Assembly (NCBI RefSeq): GCF_016808335.1
Contig: NC_053139.1
Location: 21,266,782-21,330,781, forward strand
DNA from: Panicum virgatum
Taxonomy: Eukaryota; Streptophyta; Magnoliopsida; Poales; Poaceae
DNA length: 64,000 nt
Direction: 5' to 3'
A model generated the notes under the pieces. It was not told the DNA's origin, searched no databases, and saw only the letters and a list, made by a program, of their open reading frames with translations. Below are positions 39,101 through 52,300 of this stretch, one piece after another (position 1 is the first letter of the stretch; each line of letters starts with the position of its first letter). The translations under genes were made by a program, and so were the position numbers.

Positions 39101-42100
39101 AAGTAGAGTGAGCCAAGCCCTCGCCCCGAAGGGTGGGGGCAATTCTCTGCTTTCCCCTATTTATGTTCTAAAGTAGATAATCATAGAATTTGGCAGGTTC
39201 AGGGCAGGGATAGCGGGCCAACATCAGGCACGGATAAGATAAGAGTAAATGGAATTCCTCCCTCTGGTCGGATACTTTTTTTTTAGAGAGGCATCCCTCT
39301 GATGAGGGATGAGAGTGGCATCCCGGAGGGATGGTTGCTATTAATTGGAATTCCTCCCTCTGGTCGGATACTTGGATCATCTATTTTAGTGGTGCCATTG
39401 GTCACCTCTAAAATTATAGGATTGGCAGGTGAAATAACAAATCAAAGTTTAAAGGGTTAAACCCTTGCTAAAAGACATTTTACCGGCAGCAGGCGGTTGG
39501 CATCTGGAAATACCGATAAATCGTCGATTAGACGTCTTTACGATCGTTTAATGACATAGATTGATCAGTGAACCCGATGAAACAACAGGAGTTGTTCCCT
39601 TTATCTTGCCGATTGCCTAGCTTAGGAAGTGCCATAGGAACCTATCCGAAATCAGCCCCTGGGGATAACGGTTTTTATCTAACTTTATCGATACATTCCC
39701 TGGCAAGATAAGGTAAAAGACTTGAGTGGAATCGGACAAGAAGGCACTGATTGTGGTTTAGCCTCCAAGGCTAGATGGAGGCACCCACTGGACGGATCCG
39801 AAACGGATCCTATCCTGCGAAAGCGAAACGACGCTGGCTCCATACCGGAAGTAACAAACATATGGAATTCGTTACTGAAACGAAACACGGAATGGACGGA
39901 ATAGCTCAGTTCGGGGGAGGGCAGAAAGAAAGGTTCCCCCGAACCCCCTCCAAAGAAAGGAGTGGAATGGTTGAGCCATCTATAAAAAGATGAGGAAGGC
40001 TCAACCAGCTATTTACGAACTGGAGAACTACAGTTGACCACTGCTTCCGGCTTGCAACTGCTTTCCGAACAGTTAGGTTAACGGTAAGGCGTACAAAGGG
40101 GCCCACTTCCCTATGCAACTACTTTTTTCCCTAGCCAACCTATGTTATATATCGACTCGATCTACACTCCGATATCTTCTCTAGCCTTTTAGCTGACTCT
40201 GCCGGGCCTACGGACACCTTCAATCTTCGGAAGACTTACGGCTCTGCTCGCTTGCTGCGACTAACTGTCTATTTGTTTCCGCTTCCAAGGAAACGGAAAC
40301 TTCTTGGTGGTTAGACGTTTCAAAGCTCGCACTACGGAATTACGATCACGTGGTTCGACTCTACGATTACTCGAGTCTTAACCTCGTTCTCTAGATTCCG
40401 TGCCGGCTAAGGGTTAGTCAGCGGCTAGAGAAGATATCTTCTCTACGATCTTCCTCGATATATAACACCTAAAAAGTAGTTTTTCCCTTCCGTTCACGGA
40501 AGAAAGGAATGAAAAACTTTTAGTAATTAATTCCATACTTCCGGGTGGTGAAGTAGAGTGAGCCAAGCCCTCGCCCCGAAGGGTGGGGGAATTCTCAGCT
40601 TTCCCCTATTTATGTTCTAAAGTAGATAATCATAGAATTTGGCAGGTTCAGGGCAGGGATAGCGGGCCAACATCAGGCACGGATAAGATAAGAGTAAATG
40701 GAATTCCTCCCTCTGGTCGGATACTTTTTTTTTTAGAGAGGCATCCCTCTGATGAGGGATGAGAGTGGCATCCCGGAGGGATGGTTGCTATTAATTGGAA
40801 TTCCTCCCTCTGGTCGGATACTTGGATCATCTATTTTAGTGGTGCCTTTGGTCACCTCTAAAATTATAGGATTGGCAGGTGAAATAACAAATCAAAGTTT
40901 AAAGGGTTAAACCCTTGCTAAAAGACATTTTACCGGCAGCAGGCGGTTGGCATCTGGAAATACCGATAAATCGTCGATTAGACGTCTTTATGATCGTTTA
41001 ATGACATAGATTGATCAGTGAACCCGATGAAACAACAGGAGTTGTTCCCTTTATCTTGCCGATTGCCTAGCTTAGGAAGTGCCATAGGAACCTATCCGAA
41101 ATCAGCCCCTGGGGATAACGGTTTTTATCTAACTTTATCGATACATTCCCTGGCAAGATAAGGTAAAAGACTTGAGTGGAATCGGACAAGAAGGCACTGA
41201 TTGTGGTTTAGCCTCCAAGGCTAGATGGAGGCACCCACTGGACGGATCCGAAACGGATCCTATCCTGCGAAAGCGAAACGACGCTGGCTCCATACCGGAA
41301 GTAACAAACATATGGAATTCGTTACTGAAACGAAACACGGAATGGACGGAATAGCTCAGTTCGGGGGAGGGCATAAAGAAAGGTTCCCCCGAACCCCCGC
41401 CAAAGAAAGGAGTGGAATGGTTGAGCCATCTATAAAAAGATGAGGAAGGCTCAACCAGCTATTTACGAACTGGAGAACTACAGTTGACCACTGCTTCCGG
41501 CTTGCTACTGCTTTCCGAACAGTTAGGTTAACGGTAAGGCGTACAAAGGGGCCCACTTCCCTACGCAACTACTTTTTTCCCTAGCCAACCTATGTTATAT
41601 ATCGACTCGATCTACACTCCGATATCTTCTCTAGCCTTTTAGCTGACTCTGCCAGGCCTACGGACGCCTTCAGTCTTCGGAAGACTTACGGCTCTGCTCG
41701 CTTGCTGCGACTAACTGTCTATTTGTTTCCGCTTCCAAGGAAACGGAAACTTCTTATTGGTTAGACGTTTCAAAGCTCGCACTACGGAATTACGATCACG
41801 TGGTTCGACTCTGCGATTACTCGAGTCTTAACCTCGTTCTCTAGATTCCTTGCCGGCTAAGGGTTACTCAGCGGCTAGAGAAGATATCTTCTCTACGATC
41901 TTCCTCGATATATAACACCTAAAAAGTAGTTTTCCCCTTCCATTCACGGAAGAAAGGAATGAAAAACTTTCAGCAATTAATTCCATACTTCCGGGTGGTG
42001 AAGTAGAGTGAGCCGAGCCCTCGCCCCGGAGGGTGGGGGCAATTCTCTGCTTTCCCCTATTTATGTTCTAAAGTAGATAATCATAGAATTTGGCAGGTTC

Positions 42101-45100
42101 AGGGCAGGGATAGCGGGCCAACATCAGGCACGGATAAGATAAGAGTAAATGGAATTCCTCCCTCTGGTCGGATACTTTTTTTTTTAGAGAGGCATCCCTC
42201 TGATGAGGGATGAGAGTGGCATCCCGGAGGGATGGTTGCTATTAATTGGAATTCCACCCTCTGGTCGGATACTTGGATCATCTATTTTAGTGGTGCCTTT
42301 GGTCACCTCTAAAATTATAGGATTGGCAGGTGAAATAACAAATCAAAGTTTAAAGGGTTAAACCCTTGCTAAAAGACATTTTACCGGCAGCAGGCGGTTG
42401 GCATCTGGAAATACCGATAAATCGTCGATTAGACGTCTTTACGATCGTTTAATGACATAGATTGATCAGTGAACCCAATGAAACAACATGAGTTGTTCCC
42501 TTTACCTTGCCGATTGCCTAGCTTAGGAAGTGCCATAGGAACCTATCCGAAATCAGCCCCTGGGGATAACGGTTTTTATCTAACTTTATCGATACATTCC
42601 CTGGCAAGATAAGGTAAAAGACTTGAGTGGAATCGGACAAGAAGGCACTGATTGTGGTTTAGCCTCCAAGGCTAGATGGAGGCACCCACTGGACGGATCC
42701 GAAACGTATCCTATCCTGCGAAGGAATGAAAGGAGCCAGGACAGACGTAGAACTCTGGAAATGGGCGGGCGACTTCTCACGCGATCTATAATGCTATGTT
42801 GATAGATAGAAGATTTCTGAATAGGCAGAAGGGCAGAAGTGCAATATGGAGCTACGTATGCTCCAGGGCAGACAGTAATCAAGGAAATTCCATTTCTAGG
42901 CACATTTTGACCTAAATGTGATCCGGAACCTTAGTAGCAGTCAAAATAGAAGTTTTGAATTATCAAACCCCGTGTTGAAGCTGTGTACCACTAGATGTAC
43001 ACACCACGAAAGAAGAGTGGGTACAGGGGGTCTTCTTTCCCCGCTACTACCTATGGTATGGGTAGTATCGGGAAAGAAGAGTGGGTATGTGGGCTTCTTT
43101 CACTTTAGTTTTTTTTAACTGTTCCACTATATACCAATCTAGATTCAGCACTTCTATTTTTTTCACAATAATCCTACAACTATTCCACCTCTGTAGACAC
43201 TTCTTATCTTGGTTACTCACTGGGTGGAACTCTGTAAACTGCTTTCCAGGCGGACCTCTCCAGTCATGTTCAAAGAGGTCAACTATGCAGAAAAGTGTTT
43301 TCTTTTTTTACAATATGTTACTTTGTGATAGATAGATGTACTCGTCCCGGGTGCCCAATAAATAAGTTCACCTGCTCCCACCTTAGTGAGATAATAATTG
43401 GGTGAGGGGTTCGTTCTATTGGTATTTTTGGAAGAAAGGAATGAAAAACTTTCAGCAATTAATTCCATACTTCCGGGTGGTGAAGTAGAGTGAGCCGAGC
43501 CCTCGCCCCGGAGGGTGGGGGCAATTCTCTGCTTTCCCCTATTTATGTTCTAAAGTAGATAATCATAGAATTTGGCAGGTTCAGGGCAGGGATAGCGGGC
43601 CAACATCAGGCACGGATAAGATAAGAGTAAATGGAATTCCTCCCTCTGGTCGGATACTTTTTTTTTTAGAGAGGCATCCCTCTGATGAGGGATGAGAGTG
43701 GCATCCCGGAGGGATGGTTGCTATTAATTGGAATTCCACCCTCTGGTCGGATACTTGGATCATCTATTTTAGTGGTGCCTTTGGTCACCTCTAAAATTAT
43801 AGGATTGGCAGGTGAAATAACAAATCAAAGTTTAAAGGGTTAAACCCTTGCTAAAAGACATTTTACCGGCAGCAGGCGGTTGGCATCTGGAAATACCGAT
43901 AAATCGTCGATTAGACGTCTTTACGATCGTTTAATGACATAGATTGATCAGTGAACCCAATGAAACAACATGAGTTGTTCCCTTTACCTTGCCGATTGCC
44001 TAGCTTAGGAAGTGCCATAGGAACCTATCCGAAATCAGCCCCTGGGGATAACGGTTTTTATCTAACTTTATCGATACATTCCCTGGCAAGATAAGGTAAA
44101 AGACTTGAGTGGAATCGGACAAGAAGGCACTGATTGTGGTTTAGCCTCCAAGGCTAGATGGAGGCACCCACTGGACGGATCCAAAACGGATCCTATCCTG
44201 CGAAAGCGAAACGACGCTGGCTCCATACCGGAAGTAACAAACATATGGAATTCGTTACTGAAACGAAACACGGAATGGACGGAATAGCTCAGTTCGGGGG
44301 AGGGCAGAAAGAAAGGTTCCCCCGAACCCCCTCCAAAGAAAGGAGTGGAATGGTTGAGCCATCTATAAAAAGATGAGGAAGGCTCAACCAGCTATTTACG
44401 AACTGGAGAACTACAGTTGACCACTGCTTCCGGCTTGCTACTGCTTTCCGAACAGTTAGGTTAACGGTAAGGCGTACAAAGGGGCCCACTTCCCTATGCA
44501 ACTACTTTTTTCCCTAGCCAACCTATGTTATATATCGACTCGATCTACACTCCGATATCTTCTCTAGCCTTTTAGCTGACTCTGCCGGGCCTACGGACGC
44601 CTTCAATCTTCGGAAGACTTACGGCTCTGCTCGCTTGCTGCGACTAACTGTCTATTTGTTTCCGCTTCCAAGGAAACGGAAACTTCTTGGTGGTTAGACG
44701 TTTCAAAGCTCGCACTACGGAATTACGATCACGTGGTTCGACTCTGCGATTACTCGAGTCTTAACCTCGTTCTCTAGATTCCTTGCCGGCTAAGGGTTAG
44801 TCAGCGGCTAGAGAAGATATCTTCTCTACGATCTTCCTCGATATATAACACCTAAAAAGTAGTTTTTCCCTTCCGTTCACGGAAGAAAGGAATGAAAAAC
44901 TTTTAGTAATTAATTCCATACTTCCGGGTGGTGAAGTAGAGTGAGCCAAGCCCTCGCCCCGAAGGGTGGGGGCAATTCTCTGCTTTCCCCTATTTATGTT
45001 CTAAAGTAGATAATCATAGAATTTGGCAGGTTCAGGGCAGGGATAGCGGGCCAACATCAGGCACGGATAAGATAAGAGTAAATGGAATTCCTCCCTCTGG

Positions 45101-48100
45101 TCGGATACTTTTTTTTTTTTAGAGAGGCATCCCTCTGATGAGGGATGAGAGTGGCATCCCGGAGGGATGGTTGCTATTAATTGGAATTCCTCCCTCTGGT
45201 CGGATACTTGGATCATCTATTTTAGTGGTGCCTTTGGTCACCTCTAAAATTATAGGATTGGCAGGTGAAATAACAAATCAAAGTTTAAAGGGTTAAACCC
45301 TTGCTAAAAGACATTTTACCGGCAGCAGGCGGTTGGCATCTGGAAATACCGATAAATCGTCGATTAGACGTCTTTACGATAGTTTAATGACATAGATTGA
45401 TCAGTGAACCCAATGAAACAACAGGAGTTGTTCCCTTTATCTTGCCGATTGCCTAGCTTAGGAAGTGCCATAGGAACCTATCCGAAATCAGCCCCTGGGG
45501 ATAACGGTTTTTATCTAACTTTATCGATACATTCCCTGGCAAGATAAGGTAAAAGACTTGAGTGGAATCGGACAAGAAGGCACTGATTGTGGTTTAGCCT
45601 CCAAGGCTAGATGGAGGCACCCACTGGACGGATCCGAAACGTATCCTATCCTGCGAAAGCGAAACAACGCTGGCTCCATACCGGAAGTAACAAACATATG
45701 GAATTCGTTACTGAAACGAAACACGGAATGGACGGAATAGCTCAGTTCGGGGGAGGGTATAAAGAAAGGTTCCCCCGAACCCCCTCCAAAGAAAGGAGTG
45801 GAATGGTTGAGCCATCTATAAAAAGATGAGGAAGGCTCAACCAGCTATTTACGAACTGGAGAACTACAGTTGACCACTGCTTCCGGCTTGCTACTGCTTT
45901 CCGAACAGTTAGGTTAACGGTAAGGCGTACAAAGGGGCCCACTTCCCTACGCAACTACTTTTTTCCCTAGCCAACCTATGTTATATATCGACTCGATCTA
46001 CACTCCGATATCTTCTCTAGCCTTTTAGCTGACTCTGCCGGGCCTACGGACGCCTTCAGTCTTCGGAAGACTTACGGCTCTGCTCGCTTGCTGCGACTAA
46101 CTGTCTATTTGTTTCCGCTTCCAAGGAAACAGAAACTTCTTATTGGTTAGACGTTTCAAAGCTCGCACTACGGAATTACGATCACGTGGTTCGACTCTGC
46201 GATTACTCGAGTCTTAACCTCGTTCTCTAGATTCCTTGCCGGCTAAGGGTTAGTCAGCGGCTAGAGAAGATATCTTCTCTACGATCTTCCTCGATATATA
46301 ACACCTAAAAAGTAGTTTTTCCCTTCCGTTCATGGAAGAAAGGAATGAAAAACTTTCAGTAATTAATTCCATACTTCCGGGTGGTGAAGTAGAGTGAGCC
46401 AAGCCCTCGCCCCGAAGGGTGGGGGCAATTCTCTGCTTTCCCCTATTTATGTTCTAAAGTAGATAATCATAGAATTTGGCAGGTTCAGGGCAGGGATAGC
46501 GGGCCAACATCAGGCACGGATAAGATAAGAGTAAATGGAATTCCTCCCTCTGGTCGGATACTTTTTTTTAGAGAGGCATCCCTCTGATGAGGGATGAGAG
46601 TGGCATCTCGGAGGGATGGTTGCTATTAATTGGAATTCCTCCCTCTGGTCGGATACTTGGATCATCTATTTTAGTGGTGCCTTTGGTCACATCTAAAATT
46701 ATAGGATTGGCAGGTGAAATAACAAATCAAAGTTTAAAGGGTTAAACCCTTGCTAAAAGACATTTTACCGGCAGTAGGCGGTTGGCATCTGGAAATACCG
46801 ATAAATCGTCGATTAGACGTCTTTACGATCGTTTAATGACATAGATTGATCAGTGAACCCGATGAAACAACAGGAGTTGTTCCCTTTATCTTGCCGATTG
46901 CCTAGCTTAGGAAGTGCCACAGGAACCTATCCGAAATCAGCCCCTGGGGATAACGGTTTTTATCTAACTTTATCGATACATTCCCTGGCAAGATAAGGTA
47001 AAAGACTTGAGTGGAATCGGACAAGAAGGCACTGATTGTGGTTTAGCCTCCAAGGCTAGATGGAGGCACCCACTGGACGGATCCGAAAAGGATCCTATCC
47101 TGCGAAAGCGAAACGACGCTGGCTCCATACCGGAAGTAACAAACGTATGGAATTCGTTACTGAAACGAAACACGGAATGGACGGAATAGCTCAGTTCGGG
47201 GGAGGGCAGAAAGAAAGGTTCCCCCGAACCCCCTCCAAAGAAAGGAGTGGAATGGTTGAGCCATCTATAAAAAGATGAGGAAGGCTCAACCAGCTATTTA
47301 CGAACTGGAGAACTACAGTTGACCACTGCTTCCGGCTTGCTACTGCTTTCCGAACAGTTAGGTTAACGGTAAGGCGTACAAAGGGGCCCACTTCCCTACG
47401 CAACTACTTTTTTCCCTAGCCAACCTATGTTATATATCGACTCGATCTACACTCCGATATCTTCTCTAGCCTTTTAGCTGACTCTGCCGGGCCTACGGAC
47501 GCCTTCAGTCTTCGGAAGACTTACGGCTCTGCTCGCTTGCTGCGACTAACTGTCTATTTGTTTCCGCTTCCAAGGAAACGGAAACTTCTTGGTGGTTTGA
47601 CGTTTCAAAGCTCGCACTACGGAATTACGATCACGTGGTTCGACTCTGCGATTACTCGAGTCTTAACCTCGTTCTCTAGATTCCTTGCCGGCTAAGGGTT
47701 AGTCAGCGGCTAGAGAAGATATCTTCTCTACGATCTTCCTCGATATATAACACCTAAAAAGTAGTTTTTCCCTTCCGTTCATGGAAGAAAGGAATGAAAA
47801 ACTTTCAGTAATTAATTCCATACTTCCGGGTGGTGAAGTAGAGTGAGCCGAGCCCTCGCCCCGGAGGGTGGGGGCAATTCTCTGCTTTCCCCTATTTATG
47901 TTCTAAAGTAGATAATCATAGAATTTGGCAGGTTCAGGGCAGGGATAGCGGGCCAACATCAGGCATGGATAAGATAAGAGTAAATGGAATTCCTCCCTCT
48001 GGTCGGATACTTTTTTTTTGGAGAGGCATCCCTCTGATGAGGGATGAGAGTGGCATCCCGGAGGGATGGTTGCTATTCATTGGAATTCCTCCCTCTGGTC

Positions 48101-48291
48101 GGATACTTGGATCATCTATTTTAGTGGTGCCTTTGGTCACCTCTAAAATTATAGGATTGGCAGGTGAAATAACAAATCAAAGTTTAAAGGGTTAAACCCT
48201 TGCTAAAAGACATTTTACCGGCAGCAGGCGGTTGGCATCTGGAAATACCGATAAATCGTCGATTAGACGTCTTTACGATCGTTTAATGACA
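36149..48291 (+). repeat. Tandem array of a ~1.45-kb mitochondrial-type unit (7 full, 2 partial copies)
   Basis: Unit start ggaagaaaggaatgaaaaac. Copies: 36149-37596, 37597-39047, 39048-40497, 40498-41947, 41948-42722 (partial), 43430-44880, 44881-46333, 46334-47782 and 47783-48291 (partial). Lengths are 1448-1453 bp; copies differ by scattered substitutions and by the length of a T run. Each unit holds a 20-bp perfect palindrome, tagagaagatatcttctcta (37525-37544 in copy 1), a direct repeat 'ggaattcctccctctggtcg' twice ~95 bp apart, and a hairpin around 'gcatccctctgatgaggg'. Short frames of 60-79 residues recur in every copy and on both strands; none has a known match and I do not call them. 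Copies 1 and 4, and 2 and 5, share diagnostic variants, giving a three-unit (~4.35-kb) higher-order pattern. Confidence 0.97.
42723..43432 (+). repeat. Insertion in the array: copy of the array's own right-hand flank (segment A)
   Basis: This 710-bp segment interrupts copy 5 and is nearly identical to 48591-49303. The left junction switches from the unit's 'ctatcctgcgaa' to 'ggaatgaaaggagcc'; the right junction switches from 'ggtatttttgga' back to the unit start. Both joints have a few bases in common between the two partners. I see only three differences from 48591-49303, each a one-base change in a G or C run. Confidence 0.95.
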
Positions 48292-48590
48292 GTCGGTCGT
48301 CACTACCAATGCTTTCATCTGGAGGAAGTCAGGCTGTGATCGAGTGGCCTTTCCCTTTCTACTTCAAGGAGATTCTGGGTGCAAAAAAAAGAAAGCGGAC
48401 GGAAGAGGGGTAGAACCCCTTTTAGAGACCAAGGCTACCAAGAAAACTTTCTCATCGTTCTCTGTCTTGTTCAACTGATTTGGCGTCCTATCCGATGGAT
48501 GAATGAGGAGCCTTGGATGGAATAGAATGAGGAGAATGCTTGGGACAAAAAGGAGAGGAAGACTACTATGATGCATGGAAAGGAATGCAT
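48292..48590. other. Unique sequence between the array end and the duplicated flank
   Basis: About 300 bp not repeated elsewhere in the window, beginning agtcggtcgtcactaccaat. The array's last copy is truncated at 48291 within 'cgtttaatgaca'. A minus-strand frame (48364-48771) crosses into the flank but has no known match. Confidence 0.6.
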
Positions 48591-49303
48591 GGAATGAAAG
48601 GAGCCAGGACAGACGTAGAACTCTGGAAATGGGCGGGCGACTTCTCACGCGATCTATAATGCTATGTTGATAGATAGAAGATTTCTGAATAGGCAGAAGG
48701 GCAGAAGTGCAATATGGAGCTACGTATGCTCCAGGGCAGACAGTAATCAAGGAAATTCCATTTCTAGGCACATTTTGACCTAAATGTGATCCGGAACCTT
48801 AGTAGCAGTCAAAATAGAAGTTTTGAATTATCAAACCCCGTGTTGAAGCTGTGTACCACTAGATGTACACACCACGAAAGAAGAGTGGGTACAGGGGGGT
48901 CTTCTTTCCCCGCTACTACCTATGGTATGGGTAGTATCGGGGAAAGAAGAGTGGGTATGTGGGCTTCTTTCACTTTAGTTTTTTTTAACTGTTCCACTAT
49001 ATACCAATCTAGATTCAGCACTTCTATTTTTTTCACAATAATCCTACAACTATTCCACCTCTGTAGACACTTCTTATCTTGGTTACTCACTGGGTGGAAC
49101 TCTGTAAACTGCTTTCCAGGCGGACCTCTCCAGTCATGTTCAAAGAGGTCAACTATGCAGAAAAGTGTTTTCTTTTTTTACAATATGTTACTTTGTGATA
49201 GATAGATGTACTCGTCCCCGGGTGCCCAATAAATAAGTTCACCTGCTCCCACCTTAGTGAGATAATAATTGGGTGAGGGGTTCGTTCTATTGGTATTTTT
49301 GGA
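48591..49303 (+). repeat. Right-hand flank of the array, source copy of segment A (segment B)
   Basis: It continues naturally on both sides (…gatgcatggaaaggaatgcat before; 'tagctcggaggaaggcaggc' after), so it is the likely source of the copy at 42723-43432. No gene was recognised within it. Confidence 0.9.
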
Positions 49304-52300
49304 TAGCTCGGAGGAAGGCAGGCCACAGCTTTCTGTCTTCGCTTTCCCGTCTGCTTAACAGTTCCATTTGCCTTTCCTGCTAGGGTTTATCCGAGGTAGG
49401 ATGCCCAATCCCCATTCATATTTCCTTTTCAAAACCAAGGCCAAGAACTTTCTACAAGTCTCCCCTCCCTGGGAGCAGTAACTAAAAAAGGAATATAGAT
49501 TCCTTCGTCACAATTAAAGAATTTGAATGAAAGATGGATCGCAGCATTCAAAGATCTGCTGAAGACATACGGATCTAAAGAGCGATTTTCGATGATCTAT
49601 CATGAGTGGGTCTAACGGGCTTTGTAGGGAGCACACAACTTCTCTTCTTCCCTCTCTAGAAAAGCCCCAACTCTTGGTTTTCGCTCGCAACACAACAGTT
49701 CGTTCGATCTATTAACTTAGTGAACATCACTTTTTATGTTATGTACGAGTTAATTCGTGCCTATTTTCGAAGAGAAGGTACTGGGTAGCGATTACCAGTT
49801 TCTGTTGTAGAAAAAGAAATCCATGACCAGTCGAAACTTCCATAAGAAAGACCTGCCTCGTGTTGATTGTACCAATCCCATCTCTCTGAGTCTACGAATC
49901 TACTCTATTGTCCTTTCATCGGGCTTCGCTCGACTTGTTCTTTCGTTCGTTCTCGAGCTCCGGAATGAACAATTAGGTGCCTGTGATCTATCGTCAACCT
50001 ATTGAAAAGCGGGTTTTAGCCTCGATTACATAGCCATAGAATCAAACAGTGGTTGCGATGAACCAAGCAATGCTGTCTAAGGACCCTGCTCTCAATAACT
50101 GCAAGCTGTTGCTTACTTGCCCCGCTCCGATTTGAATCTATGATCTTAACTTTCTTGGACAGATAGGCGTGCTTCCTGATGAAATGAATGGATATCTGAT
50201 GCTGCATTCCCAGCTCTCGAATCAAGCTCTTCGGCGATCCTTGAAAACAGCAATTAGTCTTTCTTCCTTACTTGTGAATTCGTACCTGTAATCTTCACTT
50301 CCTAGGGTAGATAGACATACTTCCTGCTAAGATGGATGGCTTTCTTTGTTGCACCTCCACTTGAAAGACGGCTGTCAACTTCAACTCTTTGAGGGATTTG
50401 CTTTCTCCTGACCCTCAATCCAAAAGGTTTGGCATTGCAGTTGATACTTTCGATAGCTTTGATCCTCTCTTGCACGATACTTTCCAGAAAAGAAAACCCA
50501 AGTTTATGTTGCCTCACATGGTCTGGTATCCCCCAACTCTACTCAAGGTGGTTAAGAAGCAAGGCATTCAAGTCCAAGAAATTGAGAGCGCGGTGACTAC
50601 CTGACGAACCCGAAGTTGACTAAAAAGAAGGGGCAATTGTCAATGTCTCACCTCAGGAGCAGAAAGCATACTATGGTGGAAGATCCCATTGAGTTCATTA
50701 TTGAAGATCTGACTGTCGCTACGAGACTTCCGTTCTAAAACAGCCTGGACGAGGCTCTACCTAATTGCTAGAAAGTAATCAAGTATAGGGTCCAAATTGG
50801 ATAAAGAAGCACTACGCTTTGCAAGGGCGCCAACCACTAGGTTGTAACGACCAGAACAAGATTAAGTTTGTGTTAAGTCCATTGGGCTATTACTGCTACA
50901 GCGAGATATTGCCTGAAAGAGTTATCCCAAAAGAAGGTTCTTCTGAAACGAGTGCTCAAGCCAACAAGCAAACGTATACTTGATTTTCTTCTTTTCTTGC
51001 AGCATTCCTAAACTCAAAGCTCTATATTCTTACGCTTCCAATATTCTCTTCCAAAAGCAATAGGTTGTCGACAGAAGTCAATGAAGCAACGAAAGAAACA
51101 ACACTTCTTTCTCAATTTCCACTTTAGATAGGAGAGTCTGGTCCTTATATGAAACAGGTATGCCAAGTGGAATTCTGAGTACGGTTGTATAGGATTGCTT
51201 TCAAGATAGCGAGCAAGACCTACTCTCTTGGAATGGGGCTAGTCAAAAGAAGACACCTTGATAAGGATTTGCTAACCTCTGACTCCCTTTCACTTCATAT
51301 TGGAATATATGAAACTCTCAAAGATGTGCTTTCACTTTGATGACAAGATTCTCATCACGTACTTACTCTTACATAGCTCAATCAATCTGCTAGAAAGCTC
51401 TGCTCAGAATGAATTTATGGGGTATTAGCCACAGCAAGTAGAAAATAAGTTTCTTTGGAAAGCAAGAACGAAGTAGGCGAGGAAAGGCATACATAGGTCA
51501 GAGGAAAAGTTCTTTTGTTGCTTCAGCTGTCAACGCATTCTCAGCCCCTGCATAATGTTTTGATTAATAAGCTCTCTATCGGCTGAAAAGGTCTTCTTTA
51601 GACCAGCGGAGAAGGCTTAGTTTTTTTTAACCTTCCACCGGCTTCGAGGCAAAGATATCCGGGGCCCTATTCTTATATTCACGTTAATGAATGGATGGGT
51701 AGCACGGAAAAGTAAGTGCTAACAAGATGAAAGGATTGTCCAATACACATACATACCAGTTAGAAGAGGGAAGGTCTACTCAGATTCTATTGGTTTAGTG
51801 ATTGATGAGCCTAGAAGCTCCAGAAACTTCACTTTTGGTAAATTCAAGGCTTGTTTGTGGGTTCATCCACCCTTTCTTTATGCCTGCCGACTCCCTTTAT
51901 GTACTTGAGTGTGGGGACCAATAAATCATTGATTCATCATCATGTTCATTCTACATCTTGAAAATGTAACTATTTATTGTATTTGAATCACTCCATCTGC
52001 TCTTGCCTTAAGTCTCTTCTTCTCCACTGCCATTCTAACCCTATACTACGATATTTTTCATCGGTAGTTCAGTGATTTCACTAAAGTCCGCCACTCCATG
52101 CTCGCTTTTCCAATTCTTGTAGTCTGCTCTCCAGTTCTTGTATGAAGCCATCCCGTACTGCTTCCATTTCTTTAGAGAGAAATAGATCGAAGAAGTAGAA
52201 GAGTTCTTTTCATCACTCACATGAATTCTCATCTGAATTCACTTGTATTTTATTCACTTTGAAAGGAAATGACATTGAATTGAATATTGAAATAAGTCCA

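Noticed and set aside
36784..48195. Recurrent 60-79-residue open frames on both strands in every array copy
   Set aside because: They recur only because the DNA unit recurs, overlap each other on opposite strands, begin at weak contexts and match nothing I know.
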